Below, in pieces: positions 1-8,986 of a stretch of DNA of 64,000 nt; positions within the stretch are counted from its first letter, which is position 1, and each line of letters opens with the position of its first letter. The notes below the pieces were generated by a model. That model ran no database searches and was not told where the DNA came from. It saw nothing but the letters and a program-made list of their open reading frames with translations. This stretch comes from Flavobacteriales bacterium (lineage in GTDB: Bacteria > Bacteroidota > Bacteroidia > Flavobacteriales_D > Crocinitomicaceae): assembly GCA_947460825.1 (NCBI GenBank), contig CANHHA010000001.1:62001-126000 (forward strand), given 5' to 3'. A program made the translations under genes and the position numbers.

Positions 1-1614
1 GGATCCATCGCACGGAGGAATAGCAATATTAACTTGACCAGAACCATTCACAGTAACGGTAGCATTACCATTTGCACCGGAATAATCCTTTAATACAGTA
101 CCTGCCGGAAAGGTAGTTTGTACGCCCGTTAAGTTCTGCCATGCCGTATAGTGATCATTTACCGCAATAAGCGCTTTTGCTCCTCGCTCAATCACTAAGG
201 CGTCTTGCGCTTGCCAACGAACAAAATAAGCTCCATCCTTGAAATGTAAGTTTTGATGACACCAGATTAAATTCTCTATATCTGAGTGCGTCCCTAGCTC
301 ATTCGTGTCTTTGGGGTCATGACTGAATCGATTACCCAAGTAACCAATATCAAACAAGTCCTCGAAAAACACTTCCGGTCCGCCATCAACCGCCATAGCA
401 ATTGCGTAAGCCACAGAAGCGCGCGGATCGGTAACCTCAATTTGTTGTCCGATTTGAGAACCTGTATTCCAACCCGTAATATTCCCATTGGCTGATAGTG
501 TTGGCCTATACGTATCGTGGTTATTTACAAAAGGTACCGTTCTTCCCCGATTTTGCTGTTGCGCATTAGATATATTTCCAAGGTTGTACGCCCCATTTTG
601 CGTAATAATATCTTGTAAGGCAAAACGCAAGGAAAAGTCAAAGGTCCCCGCCCTATTTTGGACGGCGTCACACCAGTTATCAATCTCACCCATATTTCCA
701 ACATATTCGCCCACAGCGAACATATCATTCCCACCGCTAGCCCACAAGGCACTGTTTTGGAGATTCCAAAGAAAATCCTCTGTAGCATAGGTGGGAAAAT
801 GTTTTACAGCATCGATTCGAACGCCATCCCACCCCATTTGTTTCTTATACCAAATCAACCAGTTGCGCATTCCATTCCGCATGTAGTCTGTGCCTTGAGC
901 GGGATTGTAAATCGCATTACTGCTCAGCCCAAAGGCATTAGACTCATAGGATACATCCGGGCCCCAAAACGGCGAATTGATGTCATTGGTGCAACACGCG
1001 TTGTTGTTATTTGGATAAAAATTCTGCCAATTCTTTGGGAAACGCCCTTCTCTTGAAAGGTAATTCGTTGCTGCTTCGTTAATCCCTGGCGTTTTATAAC
1101 ATGTATATCTAAAATTCTTGTACCGGTTGGTTTGACCATCATCTATGGCGGATGGATCTTGTCCGCCCTGACCTAAGCTTGAACCAGCATTCGTTACGTG
1201 GTTTAGCACGATGTCTTGAATTACATCAATGCCATTTGCTTTCATAACGGCCATCATGCGCAGCAATTCATCCTTATCTCCCATTCGGGTTTTAATGGAG
1301 TTCTTTTGGTACTTTTCACCCAAATCATAGTGGTCAAAGGGAGAATATCCTACGCTGTTGGTACCTGAATTCTTGATTGTTGGAGGAATCCAAATGGCAT
1401 CAATCCCCATGGATCGTAACCTCGGCGCTAACTCTGTTAAATAATTCGCCCAACCATTCGGATAATTGGTATTCCAATAATCCCACCAAAACCCTTGCAA
1501 TAAAACCTGCCTATTCGTAGGATTCACTTGCGCTATGGGACGTATTGAAGGAATCAACAAGCCAAGAAAGAGCAATAATCTAAAAGGTGATTTTATCCAT
1601 TGATGAAACTGCAT
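1..1614 (-). CDS. Secreted GH13 alpha-amylase, C-terminus beyond window
   Basis: The reading frame is open from an ATG at 1614 to base 1 (538 codons) and has no stop in the window, so the C-terminus is missing. Residues 1-29 form a signal peptide ending in an A-Q junction. The GH13 catalytic triad is visible: nucleophile D268 in GVRIDAVKH, acid/base E303 in VGEYVGN, and D367 in FVNNHDT. It should hydrolyse alpha-1,4 glucans outside the cytoplasm. The start overlaps the end of the maltose phosphorylase gene by 35 bases. It is the last visible gene of the maltodextrin operon and feeds it with oligosaccharides. A type IX sorting domain or a starch-binding domain may lie in the missing part; this cannot be seen. 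Confidence 0.9.
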   Translation of the reverse strand, partial: MQFHQWIKSPFRLLLFLGLLIPSIRPIAQVNPTNRQVLLQGFWWDYWNTNYPNGWANYLTELAPRLRSMGIDAIWIPPTIKNSGTNSVGYSPFDHYDLGEKYQKNSIKTRMGDKDELLRMMAVMKANGIDVIQDIVLNHVTNAGSSLGQGGQDPSAIDDGQTNRYKNFRYTCYKTPGINEAATNYLSREGRFPKNWQNFYPNNNNACCTNDINSPFWGPDVSYESNAFGLSSNAIYNPAQGTDYMRNGMRNWLIWYKKQMGWDGVRIDAVKHFPTYATEDFLWNLQNSALWASGGNDMFAVGEYVGNMGEIDNWCDAVQNRAGTFDFSLRFALQDIITQNGAYNLGNISNAQQQNRGRTVPFVNNHDTYRPTLSANGNITGWNTGSQIGQQIEVTDPRASVAYAIAMAVDGGPEVFFEDLFDIGYLGNRFSHDPKDTNELGTHSDIENLIWCHQNLHFKDGAYFVRWQAQDALVIERGAKALIAVNDHYTAWQNLTGVQTTFPAGTVLKDYSGANGNATVTVNGSGQVNIAIPPCDGS

Positions 1615-3853
1615 GTGCTTGATTTTTAAGTTTTAATAAAACCTCACTTGAACCTAAGTTCTCAATCGTACCGCCGTGTTGATTTACCTCAATTCGTAAG
1701 GGTTGGTTTTTATATAAAATATGGAAATGATATTGTTTCCAGGCTTCCGGAATGCATGGATTAATCGTTAATCCATCTTCGCCTATGCGAACACCTGCCA
1801 ATCCTTCCACCAAACTTAACCACGTGCCAGCCATGCTAGTGATGTGCAAGCCTTCATCCGCCTCGTGGTTGTAATCATCTAAATCTAAGCGTGATGTTCG
1901 AAGATACAATTCATATGCTTTATCCATCCTTCCAATTGCCGCTGCGATAACTACGTGAACGCATGGACTTAAGGAGGATTCATGAACGGTTTTTGGTTCA
2001 TAAAAATCAAAATTCTCACGCAAGGTCTCCAGATCGAAATGGTCTTCAAACAAATACAAACCTTGCAACACATCGGCTTGTTTTATAAAGATCGAACGTA
2101 AGATTCGGTCCCAACTCCAATGCTTATTTATTGGGCGTTCGGATACTGGAATATCAGACACACTCAATTGCTCTTTGTCCATGAAGCCGTCTTGTTGTAA
2201 GTAAACACGTGTACCTTCAAGTTTAGGGAAATATATATTTTCGGCAATTTGTTTCCAATCCGTACATTCTTTTTCACTCAATAAGGCCTTGGTTTCTGAT
2301 GCAAAATCGGATTCGCATTTCAACGCGTACTCGATGCACCATTTGGCGATATAGTTGGTGTACCAGTTATTATTGACGTTATTTTCATACTCATTGGGTC
2401 CGGTTACGCCAAGCATAACATACTGTTTTTTGTCTTCCGACCAATTGAAACGCTGTGCCCAAAATCTAGCGATTCCATTCAATACCTTTCGCCCCTTATC
2501 TTTAAGGTAATCACCATCTCCGGTATGTCTTACGTAGTTGTAAATACCAAAGGCAATTGCCCCATTTCTATGGATTTCTTCGAAGGTGATTTCCCATTCG
2601 TTGTGACATTCTTCACCGTTCATAGTAACCATGGGATACAATGCAGCACCGTTTTTAAATCCAAGTTTTTCCGCGTTTTCGATGGCCCGATCCAATTGAT
2701 TGTAGCGATATACCAACAGCTGTTTCGCCACTGCTGGTTCTGCGGTTTTCAAGTAAAAAGGCAAACAATAAGCCTCCGTATCCCAATAGGTTGCGCCTCC
2801 ATATTTTTCCCCCGTAAAGCCTTTTGGACCAATATTCAATTGGGCATGCTTTCCAGTGTAGGTTTGGTATAATTGAAAAATATTAAAGCGAATGCCTTGC
2901 TGAGAAGCTACATCCCCTTCGATAACGATATCGGCTTTACTCCAAATATTTTTCCATGCCGTTTTATGTGAGGCTAACAAAGCATTAAACCCTGAAACGT
3001 AGGCGTCCCTAACCTTATTAATTGCTCTTGGGATAACCGAAAACTCGGAATGATGCACCGTTGAAACGATACTTACATATTTTTTCAGGGTGTAAGAATT
3101 TCCCTGTTCGGCAAAATGCTCGAAATTATTTTCCACATAAAATTCTTTTGATGCTATATTTGGATGGATAGTCAAAAGCTCTTCATTTCTCCAAAAAGAA
3201 TAACGCATAGCGGTCGCTACGCTGAAATTTGTTTTCTTAGTTCTAGCACAGACGTAGGCTTTTTTAACATCCACCTTATGGCTATCTTCTTCCCAGAAAA
3301 ATTCATCGTAATTGGAATCATGGTTATGAACCTTCCCGTCTAGGTAAGCAGTAAACTTGATGTTCCCACTAAAATTCAAGGGGCTTACGGTATATTGAAT
3401 CGCCGCTAATTCATCATCATCCATGGAGCAAAAGCGAATCGATTCTACCTGCAGTTCTTTACCCTGCGCAAATTTAACCTTGAAACGACGTGTTAGCACA
3501 CCGTTTTGCATGTCTAATTCACGATAAAATGTGCTAGGTTTTTGCACATGAAGATCCAATAGCTCGCCATCGACTTCAATGTTAATACCAATCCAATTGC
3601 ATGCATTGAGGACTTTAGCAAAATATTCAGGGTACCCATTTTTCCACCAGCCTACTCTTGTTTTATCTGGATAATACACCCCCCCTACATAGCTTCCTTG
3701 CAGGGAATCACCAGCGTAATGTTCCTCAAAGTTAGCCCGTTGACCAAAGGCACCGTTACCAATACTAAAAATACTTTCCGCTTGTTTTTGTTTGCTTGGA
3801 TCGAACTTTTGCTCAATAATCTTCCACGCATCGATCTCAAATAAATTACGCAT
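1580..3853 (-). CDS. GH65 family maltose phosphorylase
   Basis: This 757-residue protein has the usual length of GH65 maltose phosphorylases. These convert maltose and phosphate into glucose and beta-glucose 1-phosphate. The motif GPNEYEN carries the family's general acid (E488), and HESSLSP near residue 630 matches the phosphate-binding region. There is no signal peptide, so it acts in the cytoplasm. It lies directly after a beta-phosphoglucomutase gene, with an 8-base overlap; that enzyme uses its unusual beta-anomer product. GH65 also includes kojibiose and trehalose phosphorylases. Maltose is preferred because of the two amylases and the transporter in the same operon. Confidence 0.92.
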   Translation of the reverse strand: MRNLFEIDAWKIIEQKFDPSKQKQAESIFSIGNGAFGQRANFEEHYAGDSLQGSYVGGVYYPDKTRVGWWKNGYPEYFAKVLNACNWIGINIEVDGELLDLHVQKPSTFYRELDMQNGVLTRRFKVKFAQGKELQVESIRFCSMDDDELAAIQYTVSPLNFSGNIKFTAYLDGKVHNHDSNYDEFFWEEDSHKVDVKKAYVCARTKKTNFSVATAMRYSFWRNEELLTIHPNIASKEFYVENNFEHFAEQGNSYTLKKYVSIVSTVHHSEFSVIPRAINKVRDAYVSGFNALLASHKTAWKNIWSKADIVIEGDVASQQGIRFNIFQLYQTYTGKHAQLNIGPKGFTGEKYGGATYWDTEAYCLPFYLKTAEPAVAKQLLVYRYNQLDRAIENAEKLGFKNGAALYPMVTMNGEECHNEWEITFEEIHRNGAIAFGIYNYVRHTGDGDYLKDKGRKVLNGIARFWAQRFNWSEDKKQYVMLGVTGPNEYENNVNNNWYTNYIAKWCIEYALKCESDFASETKALLSEKECTDWKQIAENIYFPKLEGTRVYLQQDGFMDKEQLSVSDIPVSERPINKHWSWDRILRSIFIKQADVLQGLYLFEDHFDLETLRENFDFYEPKTVHESSLSPCVHVVIAAAIGRMDKAYELYLRTSRLDLDDYNHEADEGLHITSMAGTWLSLVEGLAGVRIGEDGLTINPCIPEAWKQYHFHILYKNQPLRIEVNQHGGTIENLGSSEVLLKLKNQAHAVSSMDKITF

Positions 3854-4496
3854 ATTCTTCTAACCTAAATTCTGTCAAATCATTAAAATACACATCAGCT
3901 ACCCCTTTCAACAAAGGATTACCAACTCCTATCGCAATAAACCCACCGGCTTTTGCAGCGGCAACACCACTGGAGGCATCTTCAAACACTAAGCAATCCG
4001 AAGGCGCAAGTGCTAAGGCCTTTACCCCGTTCAAAAACACTTCAGGATTAGGCTTGGGATGGGTAACTCCGTTGCCATCTATTATTACGTCAAATAAATC
4101 AGTGATTCCTAAACGGGTCAAAATCATCGGTGCATTCTTACTGGAGGAGCCTAAACCGATTTTTAACCCGATCGATTTAGCATGTACTAAAAGCGCATGC
4201 ACACCAGGCAACAAATCAGCCTTAGACAAGGTGGTAATGGAATCTAAATACATGTCATTTTTAAAAACCAGCAAGGATTCGAATTCTTCGGAACTCACTG
4301 TTTTATTCCCAAGTTCAAGTATTTGCTTAAGGGAATCTACCCTATTCACCCCTTTTAACGCTTCATTATCATGTTCAGAAAAGGGAATCCCTAATTTACT
4401 TGCTGTTTCTCGCCATGCTTCAAAGTGATTTTTTTCGGTGGAAACAATGACGCCATCTAAATCAAATAGCAATGCTTTAATCCTAACCACGCGCAA
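3846..4496 (-). CDS. pgmB: Beta-phosphoglucomutase (HAD family)
   Basis: This 216-residue HAD hydrolase-fold protein begins with LLFDLDGVI, giving nucleophile D12 and acid/base D14. It has the later motifs GLGSSSKNAP and EDASSGVAAAKAGG expected of beta-phosphoglucomutase. It converts beta-glucose 1-phosphate to glucose 6-phosphate through beta-glucose 1,6-bisphosphate. It overlaps the upstream transporter gene by 14 bases and the downstream phosphorylase gene by 8, so the genes are probably translationally coupled. Pairing with a GH65 phosphorylase is the classical context and makes the assignment firm. Confidence 0.93.
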   Translation of the reverse strand: MRVVRIKALLFDLDGVIVSTEKNHFEAWRETASKLGIPFSEHDNEALKGVNRVDSLKQILELGNKTVSSEEFESLLVFKNDMYLDSITTLSKADLLPGVHALLVHAKSIGLKIGLGSSSKNAPMILTRLGITDLFDVIIDGNGVTHPKPNPEVFLNGVKALALAPSDCLVFEDASSGVAAAKAGGFIAIGVGNPLLKGVADVYFNDLTEFRLEEYA

Positions 4497-5850
4497 CGGT
4501 TTTATCGGTGATCAACAAATTACATAACCCGGCAATAACCAGGGACACGCCTGCTAAAAGCATGGGCGCAATAGGAGAATCGCCAAAAACTTTCGATAAT
4601 AAATTTACACCGCCAAGTGCTGCAACAATTTGTGGGATGACGATAAACATATTAAAAAGGCCCATCATTAAGCCCATCTTGGTTTCATCAACAGAACTCG
4701 ACAACATGGCATAGGGCATGGAAAGAATACTACCCCACGAAAAACCAATCAAAGCAAAGCAAATCCATAAATAGGATGCGTCAGGAATAAAACGCATGGA
4801 AATAAATCCGACACCGCCCAAAATCAATGAGCCTAAATGAATCCATTTGCGATTAACGGTTCGTTTAGCTGAATAAAAGGTTAACAACAAGGCGAAAACC
4901 ATAGACGTTAAGCCATAAATACCCATGTTGGATCCCACCGAATCTGAAGCGTGTTGATACGCCACATTCATGGCTTCAAAGGTGGATTTATCCGTCGCTA
5001 CGTTCAGATTAAACTCGGTTTTATTGGGTGCTGGTGCGTTATATACATGTGCGGTAAGTGCGGGCGTTGCCATACTCCACATGGTGAAAAACGCAAACCA
5101 ACTGAAGAATTGGACAACACCTAACTTCAACATGGTAGACGACATGGTTCGAACCGAATCCAAAAAGTCTTTAATGAAATTCCCTTGTTTCTTTTGTGCC
5201 TTAAATTGATCTTCATCTGCAGGTGGATATTCTTTGGTGGTTAACACCGTGTAAAGAATACTTAACAGAAACACCAATGCACCAATTCCAAAGGCTACTT
5301 TAACGTTATCAGGAATCACTGTTTTGTCATCGGATTCAGGAAAACCTAATTGCGTTACCATCCACGGTAAGTTTGAAGCTACCCACGTTCCTATTCCAAT
5401 AATCAAGGTTTGTAAAATAAATCCATACGAGCGTTGACTGTCTGGTAATTTATCTGCTACTAGGGCACGAAACGGTTCCATACTGATGTTAATCGATGCA
5501 TCAAGCACCCATAGAAAACCAGCCGCGATCCATAATTCAGAGGAATAAGGAACAAAAAACAACGCAAAGGAACTTAGAATTGCCCCTATCAAAAAGTAGG
5601 GTTTACGTCGACCGAAACGCACGGACCATGTGCGATCAGATAAAAACCCAATAATTGGCTGAACAATTAATCCCGTTAAGGGCGCTGCAATCCAAAGTCC
5701 GGGAATCTCATCGGGTGTTGCGCCAAGGGTTTGAAATATGCGTGACATATAGCCTCCTTGTAAAGCAAACCCAAACTGGATTCCCATAAATCCGAAACTC
5801 ATGTTCCAGATTTGCCAAAAACTTAGCGCTGGTTTATTGATTTTTTCCAT
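4483..5850 (-). CDS. MFS sugar transporter, maltose type (SLC45/GPH-like)
   Basis: This 455-residue protein has about twelve hydrophobic segments. An MFS motif A-like loop, DRTWSVRFGRRKPY, lies after the second helix, and FALQGGYMSRIFQTLG follows the first. This pattern is typical of SLC45-like sugar:proton symporters found in Bacteroidota maltose and sucrose loci. It probably carries maltose or short maltodextrins across the inner membrane to the phosphorylase encoded next. A polar insertion around residues 265-295 looks periplasmic. The start is 5 bases downstream of the preceding amylase gene's stop. Substrate specificity is inferred from the neighbours. Confidence 0.85.
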   Translation of the reverse strand: MEKINKPALSFWQIWNMSFGFMGIQFGFALQGGYMSRIFQTLGATPDEIPGLWIAAPLTGLIVQPIIGFLSDRTWSVRFGRRKPYFLIGAILSSFALFFVPYSSELWIAAGFLWVLDASINISMEPFRALVADKLPDSQRSYGFILQTLIIGIGTWVASNLPWMVTQLGFPESDDKTVIPDNVKVAFGIGALVFLLSILYTVLTTKEYPPADEDQFKAQKKQGNFIKDFLDSVRTMSSTMLKLGVVQFFSWFAFFTMWSMATPALTAHVYNAPAPNKTEFNLNVATDKSTFEAMNVAYQHASDSVGSNMGIYGLTSMVFALLLTFYSAKRTVNRKWIHLGSLILGGVGFISMRFIPDASYLWICFALIGFSWGSILSMPYAMLSSSVDETKMGLMMGLFNMFIVIPQIVAALGGVNLLSKVFGDSPIAPMLLAGVSLVIAGLCNLLITDKTVARG

Positions 5851-5855
5851 TAGGA

Positions 5856-7175
5856 TTATTTTTCAAGAACTAAATATCCCCATGGTGAAAGTTCAATTGG
5901 CTTCTTTTTTATCTTAAAACATTTACCAGTAAACACGTTGGTGAACTTTGCTTTAGAATCAGTTGGCCCCGTAACTGCTTGTGCTTCCTTGGATAAATTT
6001 AAATAAAATACCACTTCGCTACCTAGAGCATTGACTGATGTTCGATGAATAATAAGTACCTTCCCATTATTCACTAATTCTGTTCTAATCAATGAATTCG
6101 TGCGATCGGCGGCTAAGCACACATTGTTTTTCAAGGAATTCAATGTAGTATAGAACAAGACTAAATCCATTTTGTCCCAGTTAATTTGATCCTTTTCAAA
6201 AAACAGTAGTCTACGATCTAATGATGTTTCCTGTCCGTTGTAAATTAGGGGCATTCCATTTAAGGCATAGGAAAGCACTGCCATCACAAAGCGAGCGTCT
6301 CCCATGCGTTCCATTTCTGTACCATTCCATGAATTTTCATCATGGTTAGAAGTAAAATACATTCGAAACGCATTAGTAGGGTACTCTCGATCTTCTTTCA
6401 CTAAATAGGTCAGAATTTCTGATGGTTCTGTTTTTCCTTGGGCAATTTTATTCATGATGTGGTAAAATTCCCATCCATAGGTCATATCGAACGCTTGGTG
6501 TTGATCCGCTCCTTCGGATTCCGCCAACATGAACAGGGGTTTTACGGTTTCCAATTCCTTTCTGGCTTGAATCCAAAAATCCATTGGTACCCAGCCTGCT
6601 ACATCGCAGCGAAAGCCATCGATATCACATTCTTTTACCCAATATTTCATGGAGGAAATCATCTCTTTGCGCATCTCTTGGTTATCGTAATTCAAATCCG
6701 CTACATCCCACCAGTCGGTACCGATTGTTGGCTGCACATTCCCTGTTGAATCCAGGGTATACCAATCTTTATGGCCTTGATCGAGCCACACATTATCTGG
6801 AGAGGAGTGGTTTGCTACCCAATCAATTATTAAGCGCATTCCTTGATTATGTGCTTCCTTAACTAAGGATTTGAAATCGGAAAGTGTACCGAATTCCGGA
6901 TTAACCCCTTTGTAATCTTTTACCGCATAATAACTACCAAGGCTTCCTTTTCGGTTTTTTACCCCGATTGGATTAATCGGCATTAACCATAGAACGTCCA
7001 CCCCCATTTCTTTTAACCTCGGGAGTGCTTTTTGAACTTCAGCAAAGGTTCCTTCTTTTGAAAATTGACGCACGTTTACTTCATAAATCACTGAAGCATT
7101 AGTCGGTGTTTGGGATGTTTGTGCGGCAAAAGAAAAAATAATTCCCAGCGCAATTAATAGATTAAAATACTTCAT
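5856..7175 (-). CDS. Secreted GH13 alpha-amylase, small form
   Basis: This 439-residue protein has a signal peptide of about 18 residues (cut before Q19) and a complete GH13 barrel. The catalytic residues are D191 in GFRCDVAG, E219 in MLAESEG and D279 in TSNHDENSW. IDWVANHSS is the conserved region I. The protein is short and has only a small beta-sandwich C domain ending in SPWGYLVLEK. It probably degrades maltodextrins in the periplasm before uptake by the adjacent MFS permease. It lacks a recognisable lipobox and type IX sorting domain. The second GH13 gene at the end of the operon is a different subfamily, so the two probably divide the work between outer and periplasmic steps. Confidence 0.9.
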   Translation of the reverse strand: MKYFNLLIALGIIFSFAAQTSQTPTNASVIYEVNVRQFSKEGTFAEVQKALPRLKEMGVDVLWLMPINPIGVKNRKGSLGSYYAVKDYKGVNPEFGTLSDFKSLVKEAHNQGMRLIIDWVANHSSPDNVWLDQGHKDWYTLDSTGNVQPTIGTDWWDVADLNYDNQEMRKEMISSMKYWVKECDIDGFRCDVAGWVPMDFWIQARKELETVKPLFMLAESEGADQHQAFDMTYGWEFYHIMNKIAQGKTEPSEILTYLVKEDREYPTNAFRMYFTSNHDENSWNGTEMERMGDARFVMAVLSYALNGMPLIYNGQETSLDRRLLFFEKDQINWDKMDLVLFYTTLNSLKNNVCLAADRTNSLIRTELVNNGKVLIIHRTSVNALGSEVVFYLNLSKEAQAVTGPTDSKAKFTNVFTGKCFKIKKKPIELSPWGYLVLEK

Positions 7176-7176
7176 A

Positions 7177-8046
7177 TTAACCTTGTGTGATTTTATCTTT
7201 TAAAATATACTTCAGGTGATAATTCACCAAACCTTCTACTGGTTTTCGGATTACGCTAGTTACTGAAACTCCAAGCAAAGCAGCTGCTCGATCTAAAGCT
7301 GAGCGAAAAATGCCTGCCAAGCTACCCACGAAATGAATATCAGCGTCTTTGTAATTCGGATAACAACATACATGAACTTCCATAAAATGTTTAAATCCGG
7401 CCTCAATCATGGCTTGGAAATACGGTTCGTCGCTGTGCTTGGCGATGAACGGCATAAATGAAGAGATAAACACATTAGCATTTGGCTCGCGATATACCTT
7501 ATCTACAATCGCATCTTTATCCATCTCATAGGTTGTCTCAAAATCTACAGCAAGGTGTGCTGGCAACTGATGATACAAATATGCAGCGAGTAATTTTTTA
7601 CCAAAATAACTGCCACTTCCCTCATCTCCTAGTATGTAACCTAAAGCAGGTACAACTTCTGAAACCTCCTTTCCGTCGAAATAGCATGAATTGCTACCAG
7701 TACCAATAATGCAAGAAATCCCCGGCCGTCCAAGGTAAGTTGAATACGCGCAGGCGACTAAATCATGGTCTACATGAATTTTTGCATTTAGGAACACTCT
7801 TTGGAGACCGTTTTCAACAATGGCATTCATTTTATCGCTAGAGCACCCCGCACCATAAAAGTATACTTCCGTGATTTCATAGGCCACCATCATCATGTGT
7901 GAATTCTTTTTTAACTCAGATTCGATTACATCTGAAGAATGGAAATACGGGTTGAAGCCCATCGTGGAATAAAAACTTTGGTTATTTTTGTCATCTATTA
8001 ATACCCAATCACTTTTGGTTGAACCGCTTTCTACAATAAAAATCAT
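7177..8046 (-). CDS. BadF/BadG/BcrA-type sugar kinase (GlcNAc kinase-like)
   Basis: This 289-residue ASKHA-fold ATPase has the phosphate-1 motif VESGSTKSDW at the N-terminus, the phosphate-2 motif IGTGSNSCYFDG, and LGDEGSGSYFGK. This is the N-acetylglucosamine-kinase-like branch of the BadF/BadG/BcrA/BcrD family. It is the first gene of the maltodextrin operon. The phosphorylase route releases free glucose, so this kinase may act as the glucokinase here; that is inference from context. It ends 1 base before the start of the amylase gene. Transcription likely starts at the box at 8093-8100. Confidence 0.8.
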   Translation of the reverse strand: MIFIVESGSTKSDWVLIDDKNNQSFYSTMGFNPYFHSSDVIESELKKNSHMMMVAYEITEVYFYGAGCSSDKMNAIVENGLQRVFLNAKIHVDHDLVACAYSTYLGRPGISCIIGTGSNSCYFDGKEVSEVVPALGYILGDEGSGSYFGKKLLAAYLYHQLPAHLAVDFETTYEMDKDAIVDKVYREPNANVFISSFMPFIAKHSDEPYFQAMIEAGFKHFMEVHVCCYPNYKDADIHFVGSLAGIFRSALDRAAALLGVSVTSVIRKPVEGLVNYHLKYILKDKITQG

Positions 8047-8074
8047 AAATTAATATAAGGTTAATTTGCTCTAT

Positions 8075-8100
8075 GTGTCATTTTAACACTTTCAAATATA
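8075..8100 (-). promoter_or_regulatory. Promoter and possible operator of the maltodextrin operon
   Basis: On the minus strand TATATTTG (8093-8100) matches the Bacteroidota -7 consensus TAnnTTTG. Immediately downstream, where transcription should begin, lies the short inverted repeat GTGT-N7-ACAC (8075-8089). A repressor bound there would block the promoter. The nearby divergent Nudix regulator gene is the obvious candidate binder. The box is a good match; the operator is weak and inferred. No convincing -33 element is visible. Confidence 0.5.
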
Positions 8101-8115
8101 CAAATTCCGATAAAA

Positions 8116-8865
8116 GTGAGAAAAGAAATCAAAAAAAACACAGCACTTGAACTGAACCCAAATGTTTCGGTAGATTGCGTAATTTTTGGCTTTGATTTTG
8201 ACAAACTCAATGTACTCGTCATTAATCGAGATTATGCAAATGGTGTTCAGCGGGCATTGCCTGGGAATTTGATCTATGACGATGAACACCTAGATCAAGC
8301 GGCGAATCGAGTACTGGAAGAATTAACAGGACTGCAGCATATTTACCTGGAACAAATAGGTGCCTTCGGTGATCCCCAGCGAATTTCAAAAGAATCTGAC
8401 CGGTCTTGGCTGCAGTCTATTCGAGCGCAACCGGATGCACGTGTAATTACGATAGCTTATTTTTCCTTTGTAAAAATGGAAGATTATCAACCTCAAGCCT
8501 CATCATTCGCTAAATCCGCTGAGTGGATTCCTATCAATGATATCAAGGAATTAGCGTTCGACCACTATGAGATTTTACAAGCTGCAAAATCTAGGTTGAA
8601 GCAAATGATTAAAATCCGACCCATTGGTTTTAACTTGTTGCCTGAGAAATTCACCTTAAGTCAACTTCACAAACTGTATGAGTCAATCTTAGATAAACCC
8701 TTAGATAAGAGAAATTTCAGACGAAAAATTCAAAAACTGAATATTGTGATGTCACTTAAAGAAAAGCAACGTGGTGTACCTCACAAGCCCTCCCAATTAT
8801 TTATGTTCGATAAAGATCAATATTTGCGATTAATGCAAAATGGCTTTGATAATTTTGGGTTTTAA
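8116..8865 (+). CDS. Nudix-domain transcriptional regulator (NrtR/AraR-like)
   Basis: This 249-residue protein has a Nudix domain at about residues 15-145 and a winged-helix domain at about 160-240. This architecture is known from NrtR repressors and Bacteroides AraR. The Nudix box (G50 to L73) is degenerate: the REUxEE core reads RVLEEL, so two of the three metal-binding acids are V66 and L70. Catalysis is therefore unlikely and ligand sensing more plausible. The start is GTG, since no in-frame ATG occurs early. The gene is divergent from the maltodextrin operon with 69 bases between them. It probably regulates that operon, with a sugar or sugar phosphate as effector (inference). Confidence 0.82.
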   Translation: MRKEIKKNTALELNPNVSVDCVIFGFDFDKLNVLVINRDYANGVQRALPGNLIYDDEHLDQAANRVLEELTGLQHIYLEQIGAFGDPQRISKESDRSWLQSIRAQPDARVITIAYFSFVKMEDYQPQASSFAKSAEWIPINDIKELAFDHYEILQAAKSRLKQMIKIRPIGFNLLPEKFTLSQLHKLYESILDKPLDKRNFRRKIQKLNIVMSLKEKQRGVPHKPSQLFMFDKDQYLRLMQNGFDNFGF

Positions 8866-8942
8866 TACTCGTTGAGGCCCTTAAAATATTCATGCAGTAT
8901 AGCATTATATTCGACAGGAAGTACTAGCCACTCATATTCTTA

Positions 8943-8977
8943 TATATTTGTTAAAGGTAAGGTTACGTTCCTGTAAC
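8943..8977 (+). promoter_or_regulatory. Promoter and inverted repeat ahead of the sigma factor gene
   Basis: TATATTTG at 8943-8950 is a perfect TAnnTTTG -7 box. Twelve bases further, inside the predicted leader, is the dyad GTTAC-N6-GTAAC (8962-8977), ending 9 bases before the ATG at 8987. The dyad could be an operator or a translational hairpin. The position suggests feedback control of the sigma factor gene. Confidence 0.45.
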
Positions 8978-8986
8978 TTTTACCTG

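Noticed and set aside
8948-8986. N-terminal extension of the sigma factor from a TTG
   Set aside because: The TTG is part of the -7 box TATATTTG at 8943-8950, so it would precede transcription start.
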